Shown here: positions 12,242 to 22,761 of the stretch, one piece after another
Layout: the number at the start of each line of letters is the position of its first letter
Position numbering within the stretch: position 1 is the first letter of the stretch
Source of the DNA: Ehretia macrophylla
Lineage: Eukaryota > Streptophyta > Magnoliopsida > Boraginales > Ehretiaceae
Assembly (NCBI GenBank): GCA_037974665.1
Contig: CM075764.1
Span: forward strand, 79,004,325-79,068,324
Length of the DNA: 64,000 bases
Direction: 5' to 3'
Program-made: the position numbers and the translations under genes
Notes under the pieces: generated by a model
Database searches by the model: none
What the model was told of the DNA's origin: nothing
Seen by the model: only the letters and a program-made list of their open reading frames with translations

Positions 12242-13047
12242 GTTGGGTCATAGATTCCAGGGTATTCGGATGCCCCTGGCGGGAATAATAAGGGAACGGT
12301 AGAGTTCGTGAAGGTAATATAAAGAGCGGCATCAACAACAAAGTGAGCGTATCCTTATTGAATGTTTATTTACTTTAATATTACTTGAGCTATTATACTT
12401 GTTGCATATCTATTGTTTTATGGCACGTTTTCGAAAAGGGTTTCCAAAGTTAAATGTTTTCAAAACTTTCCCTTTATTTCCCCCTTCACTGAGCTTGTGT
12501 AAGCTCACCCCATTTTCTAATATTTTAGGTGAGCCGAGGTAGAGTACATGCATTATATGCCTCGAGAAAATATGGATGAGCCTGAGGCTTAATTTGATTG
12601 ATTGCTTGTTGATGTTGTTATGTTACCTTGGAGCTTTGTTGATGAAATTGTAAGGAATGCTATATTTGTAATATGTAAATTATGTTGTCTGCTTTAATGT
12701 TTGAAGGCTTTTGGAATTCATGTTAAGTTTAAGTCTTTTACTTTAAAGTTGGGAAGTTTGGAGGACTTTGTTGAAAGTTGTAATTCTACTTGGCCATGCA
12801 TGTAATTATTGAGCCTTTGATGGTCTATTTTGTATTATGTAACTCTTATGAACATGTTTAAAGTTGCCTTGCTAGGTGGTCATGTAAATTTATATGAATG
12901 TGTAATGTACAGGTTGTGTATTGTATGGTTGTTGAATGAATGTTCGTACAGGTTTACTTGTCTTAGTGGTGTATTACAGGCGTTATAATGCCCGTTTACG
13001 TCGCGTTTGAATTTGGTTCTGTGAGGGGTCGGGTTGGGGTCATGATA
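12242..13047 (+). mobile_element. Right part of the interrupted gypsy 5' LTR
   Basis: This continues the LTR begun at 719-1428 and ends GGGGTCATGATA at 13047, directly before the primer site at 13050, so it is the 5' LTR of the element whose gag follows. It contains the hairpin TGAGCTT/AAGCTCA at 12490-12507, then CACCC, then a 3' splice-like TTTTAG at 12528. After the acceptor one frame reads YMPREN, resembling the YVPQEA frame of LTRs A and B. Confidence 0.8.
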
Positions 13048-13049
13048 GG

Positions 13050-13061
13050 TGGTATCAGAGC
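13050..13061 (+). other. Primer binding site of the gypsy element
   Basis: TGGTATCAGAGC, complementary to initiator tRNA-Met, two bases after the LTR end. It shows that 13062-14954 is the 5' internal part of a plus-strand element. Confidence 0.85.
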
Positions 13062-13344
13062 TTAGATAGCTCATAAGATGGGTTAGGGTCTTCAGACTAT
13101 CAAGTAGAAGTCTTAGTGTGAATATGCTTTGAAAGAATGTATGCATGCATTATGTGTTAAGTGAACCAAATGTGAACAATGTGTTTTATTTGATCAATGT
13201 GCATTATGTGATCAATGTGTATTATGTGACAAATGTACTTCATGTGATCAACGTGCTTTATGTGAAATTAGTTTCCTATATGTTATAATTGCATATAACT
13301 TGTTTATCTAATATAACCTGTAAGTGACTCTTTTGGTTGTAAAT

Positions 13345-14954
13345 ATGTCGAACACCAGAGGTAGACCCCATCGAGATGCAAATGCTTTGGGAGATTTGGC
13401 CCCGATAGGGGAACAAGTATTGGACCGTATAGCAGCTACTATGAAGCGAATGACTCAGGTCTTAAAAAGGCAGGCTGATAACAATGGAGACAATGGTAAT
13501 AATGGTGACAACACGCTTCAGGGGTTCTTAAAGTATGGTCCGCCAAGGTTATTGGGAAACTAGATGATGAGAAAGCTAAGGAATAGTTAGAGAGGGTTGA
13601 GAGTATCTACGATGCCCTTGATTACACCGACGACAAAAAAATCACCTTTGCAGTTTTCTTGTTAGATGGGGATGCAAGGCAATGGTGGAGAACAATTAAA
13701 CTTTAGTGGGAGCATCAATGCACCCCGTACCTATGGCAGATCTTTGTGAGAGCCTTCAAAGACAACTATATCCCGGAGATTGCTCAGGAAAGGAGAGAAT
13801 AAGAGTTCATGTCCTTTAAACAAGGTAATATGACCATTGCACAATATGAAGCCTCATTTAACAGATTATCTCACTATGCACCCGAGTTGGTGCAAACTGC
13901 CAGTAGGAGAATCCAGAGGTTCACTCGAGGTTTGAGGCCTAAGATTCAAGATAGTTTGGCTCCGTTTCAGTTTGTTACATACAATGAGGCTCTTAATGCA
14001 GCAACCAGGGTTGAAAAGAGAAATAGCGAGGTGAGAGAGGAATCAAGTCAGCCGTACAAAAGACCTTTTCAATCAGAGGACCAGTTAGGATTTTTCCAGC
14101 CTCTGAGTCAATAGGAGCAGAGTCAGATCCAACAAGAACGAAGTTATAGTTAGAGGCAGATTAGGCCGACTAATGTGAGGTCTCAATAGGGAGGTGCAAC
14201 TACTTCTTCAGTTCAAGGTTCTTCTCGGAATGGTACTACTGAGCAAGTTAAACATTGTACCTTTTGCAATCGTAAAGGCCATTCTGAGTCTAGTTGTTAG
14301 AGAAAATCTAGGAGGTGTACACGATATGGCAGTGACCAGCTAGGAAGAAGAACTGTCTGAAATGGTAGAAGGATCGTGCCCAGTCTTCAGGCAAAGGTGC
14401 CCAGGGTAGGCCTACAAGTAATGTACCTGCACAGCGTGTACCGGCTAGAATTTGTGCTACTAATCAGTAGGAGTTGCCCCGAAGCAGCAGTCGTGGTTGA
14501 AGGTAAGCTCTAATTTTATACCAATTGGTTAAAGTATTAATTGACCTCGGTACCACCCATTCCTCTATTACCTTCCCTTGAGTGCAACGTGTTAATATGC
14601 AAGTAGAGAGTTTGCCTTATATAATTAAAGTTAGCACGCCCATGATATTAAACTTGTGACTGAGCTAGTATGTGAAACATGTAAAAAATTCCGATTAAGG
14701 ACCAAGAATTGTCGTTGACCTTATATTACTTCCTGTTCAAGATTATGAAATTATTTTGGGTATGGATTGGCTTGCGAAGTATCGTGCACAGTTAGATAGT
14801 AGAACCTAGATTGTGAAATTTTAGATACCAGACCGACCAGTGGTAGAAGTAGCGGGGAACCGTGATTCTTCAAGGAATTTGCTTATTTATTCAACTAGAG
14901 CTACTAAGCTTGTGAGAGAAAATGCATTTGTGATTGATGTGCTACCAAAAACAC
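13345..14954 (+). pseudogene. Decayed gypsy gag and protease region, truncated
   Basis: The gag start is the ATG at 13345 (MSNTRGRPHR). In shifting frames the gag domain is recognisable: GDARQWWR near 13665-13695, then the FNRLSHYAPEL block (13857-13890) and the GLRPKIQ block. A CCHC zinc knuckle, CTFCNRKGHSESSC, is at about 14257-14298, followed by a protease-like LIDLGTTHSS near 14540 and GMDWLAKYRAQLD near 14760. Stops are mostly TAG (13584, 13704, 14112, 14151, 14187, 14299), and there are frame breaks near 13561 and after 14114. The reading ends at 14954, between protease and the expected reverse transcriptase, where the 1.03-kb repeat array begins. Gag would form the particle and protease would cleave the polyprotein, but this copy cannot code. 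Confidence 0.88.
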
Positions 14955-17900
14955 GACCTTCTGTACAGATCACCACGCACCTATGCTATTCACTTGTATC
15001 ACGGAGCGTTATTGCATACAAATATATCAAATAATAGAGAGAATATAACATACTCATAATAATGCACTGATCTTATAACTAAATATATTCATTCGTACTA
15101 AGATATCTTAGTACTAGTAGTCTTTAGGGCATACAAATCCCAACAAGAAGAAGGACCCGAAGACAAAATTGTCGTGGCTACAAAATGACCAAAATACCCC
15201 CAACTAGCCACTAACTATATTTTGACCATTTTAACCTTAGCTCATTCTACTAAAGTGCTAGGGTTGCATTCCAAGACAATTAATAAACATCTGAATGAAG
15301 TTTTTGCCTTTCTTCTACTAAGTAAAATGACCGAAATGCCCTTCTACGTTTCAACAACAATCAAGAATAGGTCTTGCATTCAAACTTTCATCTTATCTTG
15401 ATTACATCTACACCTTTGACCTTGATGTTTCAAATAATCACCACCCAGATACTATTCTCTTGTTCCCAAAAGCGACCCACAAGTTTAATATCAAATATAG
15501 CTTGAGTTATATTACTAAGTGCTTAGCTTTTGATAATTACATAAATAAGTCCAAGCGAGTAGCTCACTATCACTTAAGATAGCATAGAATCATGACTCAT
15601 ATGTATGTCATCTAATGAACCTAGTCCATATATCCAAAACACCGTGTTGTTGACCTATTATAAGATCTAACCCATAGTAAATCAAAATACATGACCTATA
15701 ATCCATTGATTCATCCACATATGCTCATGATAAAGAGCATTGGTCACTTAGTAACTTAAAATGCTTTTAGTTCTCTAACAATGATAGCACTGTCTCTGAA
15801 ATTGCATTTATCGTGATCCCATTCAATTTATTTATATGCACTAATTAGAGAAGTCCGGAAAGCTCCTCCAATGACCAAGGTAAGTCACCCTACCAAATAG
15901 GAGACTATCTCATTATAACCTTACCATAGTAAAATGCCCAACTTCACTATTCGGTTATTAATCTATAGTTTTGGTCCAAGCCTCATAGTATAGACCTTCT
16001 ATGCAGATCACCATGCACCTATTGTGATGCCCGAGCCCGAAAAGACATTTAATATGATTTATTTAATTGTTCTATTTATATATTTTCCTTAATTTCCTTT
16101 TGTCTTTCTTTCATTTGTTTAAATTCTATGTTTAATGTGTGCCTGGGTGAATTTTAAACTATTTTATTTTCCAAGTTTTATATTTTTTTCACAATATACA
16201 TCATATTTGATGTATTCGTTCACTTGAATTATGTGCATTGCATGTTCTGAGTGCGAGATAGAAAATAGTTAGTGTCCCCGAGTGAATAGTAGCAATTATT
16301 TTATCTTTGGGCCTTTGAACTTTGATTAGTTTTACACTAAGTTATTTAAGCCCAAACCTTATTTATATGGCCCAACCCAATTAATAGCCTACACAAATAT
16401 ATCTAATATACACATACACATACATAATAGCAACAAAACACAACAAAAAAGAAAAAAAAACTAGGGAACCCGTCAGGTTCCATAGAGAGAAAGAAAAGGG
16501 GATTAAGCTAAGGTTTGCAATTTGAGCTCAATCCAAAGGCATTACAAGGTGGTTTAGCTTAATTCCTAGTGCTTAGAAGCTTTTACAAGGTGAGGGATGC
16601 ATATTTGTGGCATATTTTGTTGATTTAGTGTTGTATTAAACTTATGAGATTTTTGTTATATGTCGTATTTAATGCTTCTAATGCAATATATGCTAGCTAG
16701 AAGTGTTGTAGAGTAGACTTTTGAGCTTATTGCACATGTGTAGCTTGAGGTTTGTGTATAGTTTTTAGGTTGAAGAAGATGAATAGTATTTTTAGTTCAA
16801 TTATGGTATTTAGTGTCAAATGCTTGACTTAGTGTTTAATTGAAGCTAGACAAGTATTATAATTGAAGCTAGACAAGTATTATTATAGCTAAATACATGC
16901 TAAATATGGTTACAACAAAGTTAAAATGCATGGTGTGTGTGTGTGTGGGCCTTTGGGCCGATTGGGTACAAGGTTCGGCCCATTGGGCCTTGTTGCGTGG
17001 CAGTCCCTTGATGAGGTCATTTTGATCCTCTCTGTGTCTCGAGCATGCTAGAAAGACTATATGTTAGTGCTAAGTGAAAGTCTTATGTTTTGATAAAGGT
17101 TGAAATTGTTCTAAGATAAGTATCTTAAGTGTTTTAATTGTGTCAGCTTAGTAATTCTAGCTTAGTGATTGTACTTAATGATTCTATGAGCTTTGGAACC
17201 CTGAGCATGCTATGTGGAATGTTTGAGAATGAATGTAAAATACATGAACCAAAGAGTGTCATAATAGTTTGTAAAGTAGTTTAGAGCATGTTTAATGATC
17301 TTAGAGCATATGAGTGATCATGTGCATGAAAGTGGCCTCTTTTGTCACTTCTCAGTGACGTGCATTTATTATATTTTAATGTCTAAGTGCTTCAACGTGA
17401 CTACATGTTATGTGCTATAAACTGTCTCAAGCAAACTAATAGAGCTAGCAAGGATTCTAGTGTTTTCGCGTTTTCATGGTTGCAACCATCGTGTTGGCCC
17501 GGAAGTGGTGATCACCTATTGGGCAGCAACGGGCTTGCCAGTGGGTGCTAACCCTCTATGGAGTATTCCCACATCACATGGACGAGGAGTTCCATGGGCG
17601 TAAGTCGTATGATTATGGGTGCACCAGGAGCCCATTGGCGTACGGGTTGCCAACATTTGTAGCGTTAAGAGTAGAGGAAGAGAAGAGAAGTGAAAAGAAG
17701 TAAACTCGCATGGACGGAGCGTTCCATGGAGTTCGCGCACGATATCCTTTTTATATGTACTTAATTCGCGTTTTGAGTTATAATGTTTCCGAGTTTATCA
17801 TGTAAATATTATATTTCTCGGGATTTATAAGTGTTATATTCTCGCATATCTTCACATGCTTAATTAATGTTTTTATGAATGTCTTATATGCATTGCACGA

Positions 17901-19725
17901 AAACTGTTTTCGAAAACCTCCCCATTTACTCCTCCCTTGTTGAGCATAAGTGTATGCTCACCCTTTTCATTAATAATTTTACAGGAAAGGCAAAGACTAC
18001 TTCTCAAGGAATAGACGAACAAGTTCAAGTATATGGCTGAGGATGAAAGTTTTATGGAATAAAATGTAAAGTGTGGTTGGAGAATTATATGTGTGTTTTA
18101 TTTTGGTTGATCTTGTATGAAATGTTATGTAGAAGACGTATTAAAGTTAAAGTTTATATGAATGGTTTGTAATATGCCTTAATTTCTAAGTTAGTTAAGT
18201 AGAAGAGATTAGAGTAGTATGATAATCTGGATTGTGGCCTTAGTATATTAGTAACTAATGGAATGAATGTGTGAATGTTTTACTTTGCTAAAGTAGAAAG
18301 GCTTGGATGGCCATAAGAACTTAGAAAGTTATGTTAAAAGAAAGTTGTGTATGATTGGTGAATGTTATACTGCTGTTTGTGGTCCATTTCTTCTGAATGC
18401 AGGTTTGTGGATAGTCCTATAAATAGGGAAAACTCTGTCCATTTTCCTTCGTTTTTCATGCCCAGGGATAGGATCGGGTTGTTATTAGTGGAATGAATAG
18501 GGGTCCAATCCCGTGAGGGATCAGGGCGTGACACCTATGCTACTCACTTGTATCACAGAGCGTTATTGCATACAAATATATCAAATAATATAGAGAATAT
18601 AACATGCTCATAATAATGCATTGATCTTATAACTGAATATATCCATTTGTACTGAGATGTCTTAGTACTAGTAATCTTTAGGGCATACAAATCCCAACAA
18701 GAAGAAGGACCCGAAGACATAATTATCGTGACTACAAAATCACCAAAATACCCCTACTAACCACTAGCTATATTTTGACTATTTTAACCTTAGCTCACTC
18801 CACTAAAGTGCTAGGGTTGCACTCCAAGACAATTAATAAACATCCAAATGAAGTTTTTGCCTTTCTTCTACTAAGTAAAATGACTGAAATGCCCCTATAC
18901 GTTTCAACAACAATCAAGAATACGTCTTGCAATCAAACTATCGTCCTATCTTGATTACATCTACACCTTGTTTCACATAATCACTACCCATATACTATTC
19001 TCTTATTCCCAGGTGTGACCCACAAGTTTAGTAGCAAATATAGCTTGAGCTATATTACTAAGAGCTTAGGTTTGGATGATTACATAGATAACTCCAAATG
19101 AGTAGCTCACTATCACTTAAGATAGCATAGAATCATGACTCATATGTATGTCATCTAATGAACCTAGTCCATATATTCAAAACACCGAGTTGTTGACTCA
19201 TTATAAGATCACACCCATAGTAAATCAAAATACATGACCTAGAATCCATTGATTCATCCACATACGCTCATGATAAAGAGCATTGGTCACTTAGTAACTT
19301 ATGATATTTTTAGTTCTCTAGCAATGATAGCACTCTCTGAGATTGCATCTATTGTGATCCCATTCAATGCATTCATACGCACTAATGAGATAAGTCCAAA
19401 AAACTCTTTCAATGACCAAGATAGGTTACCCTACCAAATAGGAGACTCTCTCATTATAACCTTACCATAATGAAATGCCCAGCTCACTATTCGGTTATAA
19501 ACCTATAATTTTGATCCAAGCCTCATGGCATAGACCTTTTTGTGCGAATCACCATGCACTTATGCCGTTCACTTACACCAAGGAACCTTTTTGCATACAC
19601 ATATATCAAATAATGAGAGAGAATGATAAGCACATAATGAATGCACTGATTTTTATAACTGTATAATATTCATTTACATGAGATGTCTTAGTGTTAGTGG
19701 TCTTTAGGGCATACTATTTGCAACA
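14955..19725 (-). repeat. Head-to-tail array of a ~1.03-kb Copia-LTR-like unit (2.2 copies)
   Basis: Unit 1 is 14955-15992 (1038 bp). Unit 2 is 15993-19532, or 1024 bp after removing the solo LTR at 16023-18533 and one target copy. A partial unit 3 is 19533-19725. Each unit contains a stretch which on the minus strand starts TGTTGGGATTTGTATGCCC or similar (at 15145, 18699 and 19725), a Copia LTR start. The same family appears at 62135-62295. The units hold no gene; their open frames are short and not conserved between copies. The junction at 14955 truncates the gypsy gag-pol. Confidence 0.8.
16023..18533 (+). mobile_element. Solo gypsy-type LTR C, 2511 bp, target duplication CCTAT
   Basis: It starts TGTGATGCCCGAG and ends CAGGGCGTGACA, flanked by CCTAT at 16018-16022 and 18534-18538. 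Removing it restores the repeat unit it sits in. It contains GTGAATAGTA (16282), a 5' splice-like ACAAG|GTGAG (16590), the perfect 8-bp hairpin TGAGCATA AGTG TATGCTCA (17941-17960) followed by CACCC, and a 3' splice-like TTTACAG (17984). It belongs to a different subfamily from LTRs A and B and is closest to LTR D on the minus strand at 34790-40676. Confidence 0.92.
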
Positions 19726-20429
19726 CTACCTACTTCTAAAGCTTTGACATTCGTGTATTTGTTGAGTTATTAAGTGTGGTTTCCTATTTGGTCATGTCCA
19801 GTAGTATTTAGAAGTTAACACATAAGGACAAAAGACACTTTATGGACAAGAATGTTTATCCTAGTTGATTATGTCTTACTGGCGTGTGGTGAGCATACTT
19901 AGGCGTGTGGGGCTAGTGTGATAATATAGAGATAGAATTATTTTTTTATTAATAGGAAGAATGCAAATTATCAAAATATAAGTCCTATTGTCACTATGCC
20001 TCTAGATCTCATTCAATTCTCCTATATACATGCCTAACGTATCAGATTACTAGGGGTGAAGCTACACTACACAACACAGACCACACACAAAAGAAAAATA
20101 CATGGCCAAAGAGAGAAAAGAAAAGGAAGAAAGAAATTCTCACAAAATTTCATACACCATTCGTTAAGATTGTGGAATAGGGGAGAAGACTCGAGGTGTC
20201 AAGTCAATTTTGAGGTCTCTCATGCCTTGGACAGATCTTCTAGCCACCATACAGTAGCCTACAAGCTTGTGTGTTAAGTTTTTAAGCCAATACAGGAAGA
20301 TAATGCACGTACAACCCTTTTTAGCATTCGATACTTGATTTCTAGAATGTTTGTTGCATGTTTCTCATAGAATTACTTTCGCACATGGATTATGGCTATG
20401 ATGTATTAGATTATATACTGACTGTAATA
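19726..20429 (+). repeat. Unclassified LTR-leader-like segment
   Basis: No gene is recognised. A CTATATAC element (~20023) is followed after about 75 bp by ATGGCCAAAGAG at 20101, which opens a short basic frame ending at a TAA near 20166. This TATA to ATGGCC(G/A)A spacing is what the LTRs at 7179, 37537 and 1429 show, so I take the segment to be part of another LTR. Its boundaries cannot be fixed. Confidence 0.3.
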
Positions 20430-21848
20430 TTGGAAAATGCCTTAGTTAGCCTAGATATCCAGTGAAATTGATGCCCTATAAGCACGTGAAGAAAAATCAG
20501 GTTGGTTTGCTCTCGAGTTAAATGGCTCAAATGGGGTGACAAGAATACAACTTTCTTCCATAATACCACAGTGCAATGCCGAAATCGCAACAAATTTTTT
20601 TGACTGCGGGCATCTAGACTGAGGATATACCCAAGATCAAAGCGCTAGTGTCCAAGCATTCCAGATCCCTGTACCAAGCGAAAGGACCTAAATCTTATGA
20701 CCTGGTCTTTTAGTATATCCCTAGGGTTGTCACACCGAAAACAAACCAAGCCCTATTATCCCCACCTTCTATGCAAGAAGTTCAACGAGTAGTTTGGAGT
20801 TTGGGCAAGAACAAAGCCCTAGAACTGGATGGATTCACCGGTCTCTTCTACCGGACATATTGGGAAGCTCTAAAGCATGATATCTATAACCTAGTGGTGA
20901 AATTCTTTAGGGGGTCCACTTTATCTCCAGAACTTAATCAGATGACCATCACTCTAGTCCTAAAGATGGACATCCCGGAACAAGTATCCCATTTCCGACC
21001 TATCAGCTACATCAACTTCTGCTGCAAAATCATCTCAAAGTTGATCACCAACTACCTGGACCCCTTATATGTTCGATTCATTTCTCCCCAACAAAGTGTT
21101 TTTATCCATGGCTGATCCATCCAGGACAACATACTAGTCACACAGGAAATTGGATACTATCTAATACGGAAGCGATGCTCTAATACTCATGTGGCAACAC
21201 TCAAGCTTGATATGACCAAAGCCTATGACATGGTGGATTGGGATTTCTTTTAGCAAATCCTCTTCAAAATGGGCTTCGATGAAATGTAGGTAGGTTGGAT
21301 TATGCAATGTGTGTCAACAATCTCCTTTAGTTGTCTCAATGGATTCACCGGTCTCTTCTACCGGACATATTGGGAAGCTCTAAAGCATGATATCTATAAC
21401 CTAGTGGTGAAATTCTTTAGGGGGTCCACTTTATCTCCAGAACTTAATCAGATGACCATCACTCTAGTCCCAAAGATGGACATCCTGGAACAAGTATCCC
21501 ATTTCCGACCTATCAGCTACATCAACTTCTGCTACAAAATCATCTCAAAGTTGATCACCAACTACCTGGACCCCTTATATGTTCGATTCATTTCTCCCCA
21601 ACAAAGTGTTTTTATCCATGGCCGATCCATCCAGGACAACATACTAGTCACACAGGAAATTGGATACTATCTAATACGGAAGCGATGCTCTAATACTCGT
21701 GTGGCAACACTCAAGCTTGATATGACCAAAGCCTATGACATGGTGGATTGGGATTTCTTTTAGCAAATCCTCTTCAAAATGGGCTTCGATGAAATGTTGG
21801 TAGGTTGGATTATGCAATGTGTGTCAACAATCTCCTTTAGTTGTCTCA
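20430..21848 (+). pseudogene. L1-type LINE reverse transcriptase fragment with internal tandem duplication
   Basis: Upstream of the polymerase part, WLKWGDKNTTFFHN is readable near 20520-20560, typical of plant L1 ORF2 just before the reverse transcriptase. The reverse transcriptase blocks follow: DGFTGLFYRTYW, then FRPIS (near 20995), IISKL, ISPQQSVFIHG, and KLDMTKAYDMVDWDFF, which carries the first catalytic-motif Asp. A 510-bp segment, 20829-21338, is repeated directly at 21339-21848. Because 510 is a multiple of three the frame is kept. Unit 1 has a TGA after FIHG where unit 2 has an arginine codon, and both have a TAG after DWDFF. The YADD-containing half is absent, so the copy is dead and truncated at both ends. 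Confidence 0.85.
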
Positions 21849-22761
21849 ATGGGAAAAGTGCAAATATTTTGTGCACTTTTACAATTTTACCCTTGTAGGA
21901 AAGGTTATGGTAGTTTATCTTTTTAATTAAATAAAGTCCTTTTATGTAGTTTGAAAGTCAAAACAACTATTGTAAGAATAATTTAATGACCCCTTAAATA
22001 ATTTACCGTTTAAAAAGATGTTGAAAATAAATAATTGAAATTTAGAAAAATCAAATCTAATGATTCATAATACAAATTATTTAAAAATGAGAGAATCAAT
22101 AAATGAGATTATCTATGACAATATTGAGGCAAATTAAAAAATTCATACTCCTTTTTGATGGCTTCTTGCCCAAAACAGTAATAAATCATTCTATAAGAAT
22201 GTACAGAAGACCAGAGAGTTAACCCATTGACAAAATCATTAAGGTTGTAATTAACAAAAAAAAAATCATTAAGGTTGGGAAATCCACTCTATTTTGGTTT
22301 CTCGAACGATGTGTTCTTCACATGCAGCATGTCAAGCTATACGGTTACAGTTACAAAAATTACAACGACATGTCGCATGTCAAGCTATATGGTTGCTTTC
22401 AATAACTGATATACCCTGTGTGCCTATACAGTATTATTTTCTTCCATAGTTTTCAATGTTTCTTTTTGTTTTTTACTCCTTTCTGTGCAGCAAGGATCGA
22501 TGAAATTTCCTCAATCTTGCATGCTATAAAACCTGCAGAAGGTATTGTAAAATGTCAAATTAGTATATTGAAAATATCAGATGAGGGTAATGACAAATAT
22601 AAAATATTTTATCAGCGGAAACTAAGTGTTTCGGAGATCAAGACTATTAGTCTTGAGGGGACTAAATGAGTTTTGACACAAAATATATCAATATATTTTA
22701 GTGGTAGTGCAAAGCATACTCATCACTTGGATCCGCCCCATGTCAGGCAGGGATAACCAAT
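21849..22761. other. Intergenic region downstream of the synaptotagmin gene
   Basis: No confident gene. A short direct repeat containing 'catgtcaagctata' occurs near 22325-22345 and 22376-22395. An exon-like segment on the plus strand, about 22490-22541, is bounded by TTTCTGTGCAG and AAG|GTATTG and encodes ARIDEISSILHAIKPAEG in one frame; I do not recognise it and give it low weight. The 3' UTR and poly(A) site of the minus-strand gene must lie here but no clear signal decides where. Confidence 0.3.

Noticed and set aside
1431-12246. GTTGG on both sides of the LARD (1431-1435 and 12242-12246) as its target duplication
   Set aside because: The left GTTGG aligns with TAGTTGG that is part of the intact right LTR (about 9777-9784), and the canonical LTR end, AG spacer and primer site lie 50 bp further out. 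The left LTR is truncated, so the match is not evidence of a target duplication.
13050-13061. tRNA gene remnants at TGGTATCAGAGC and similar words
   Set aside because: These are primer binding sites complementary to tRNA-Met; no cloverleaf surrounds them.
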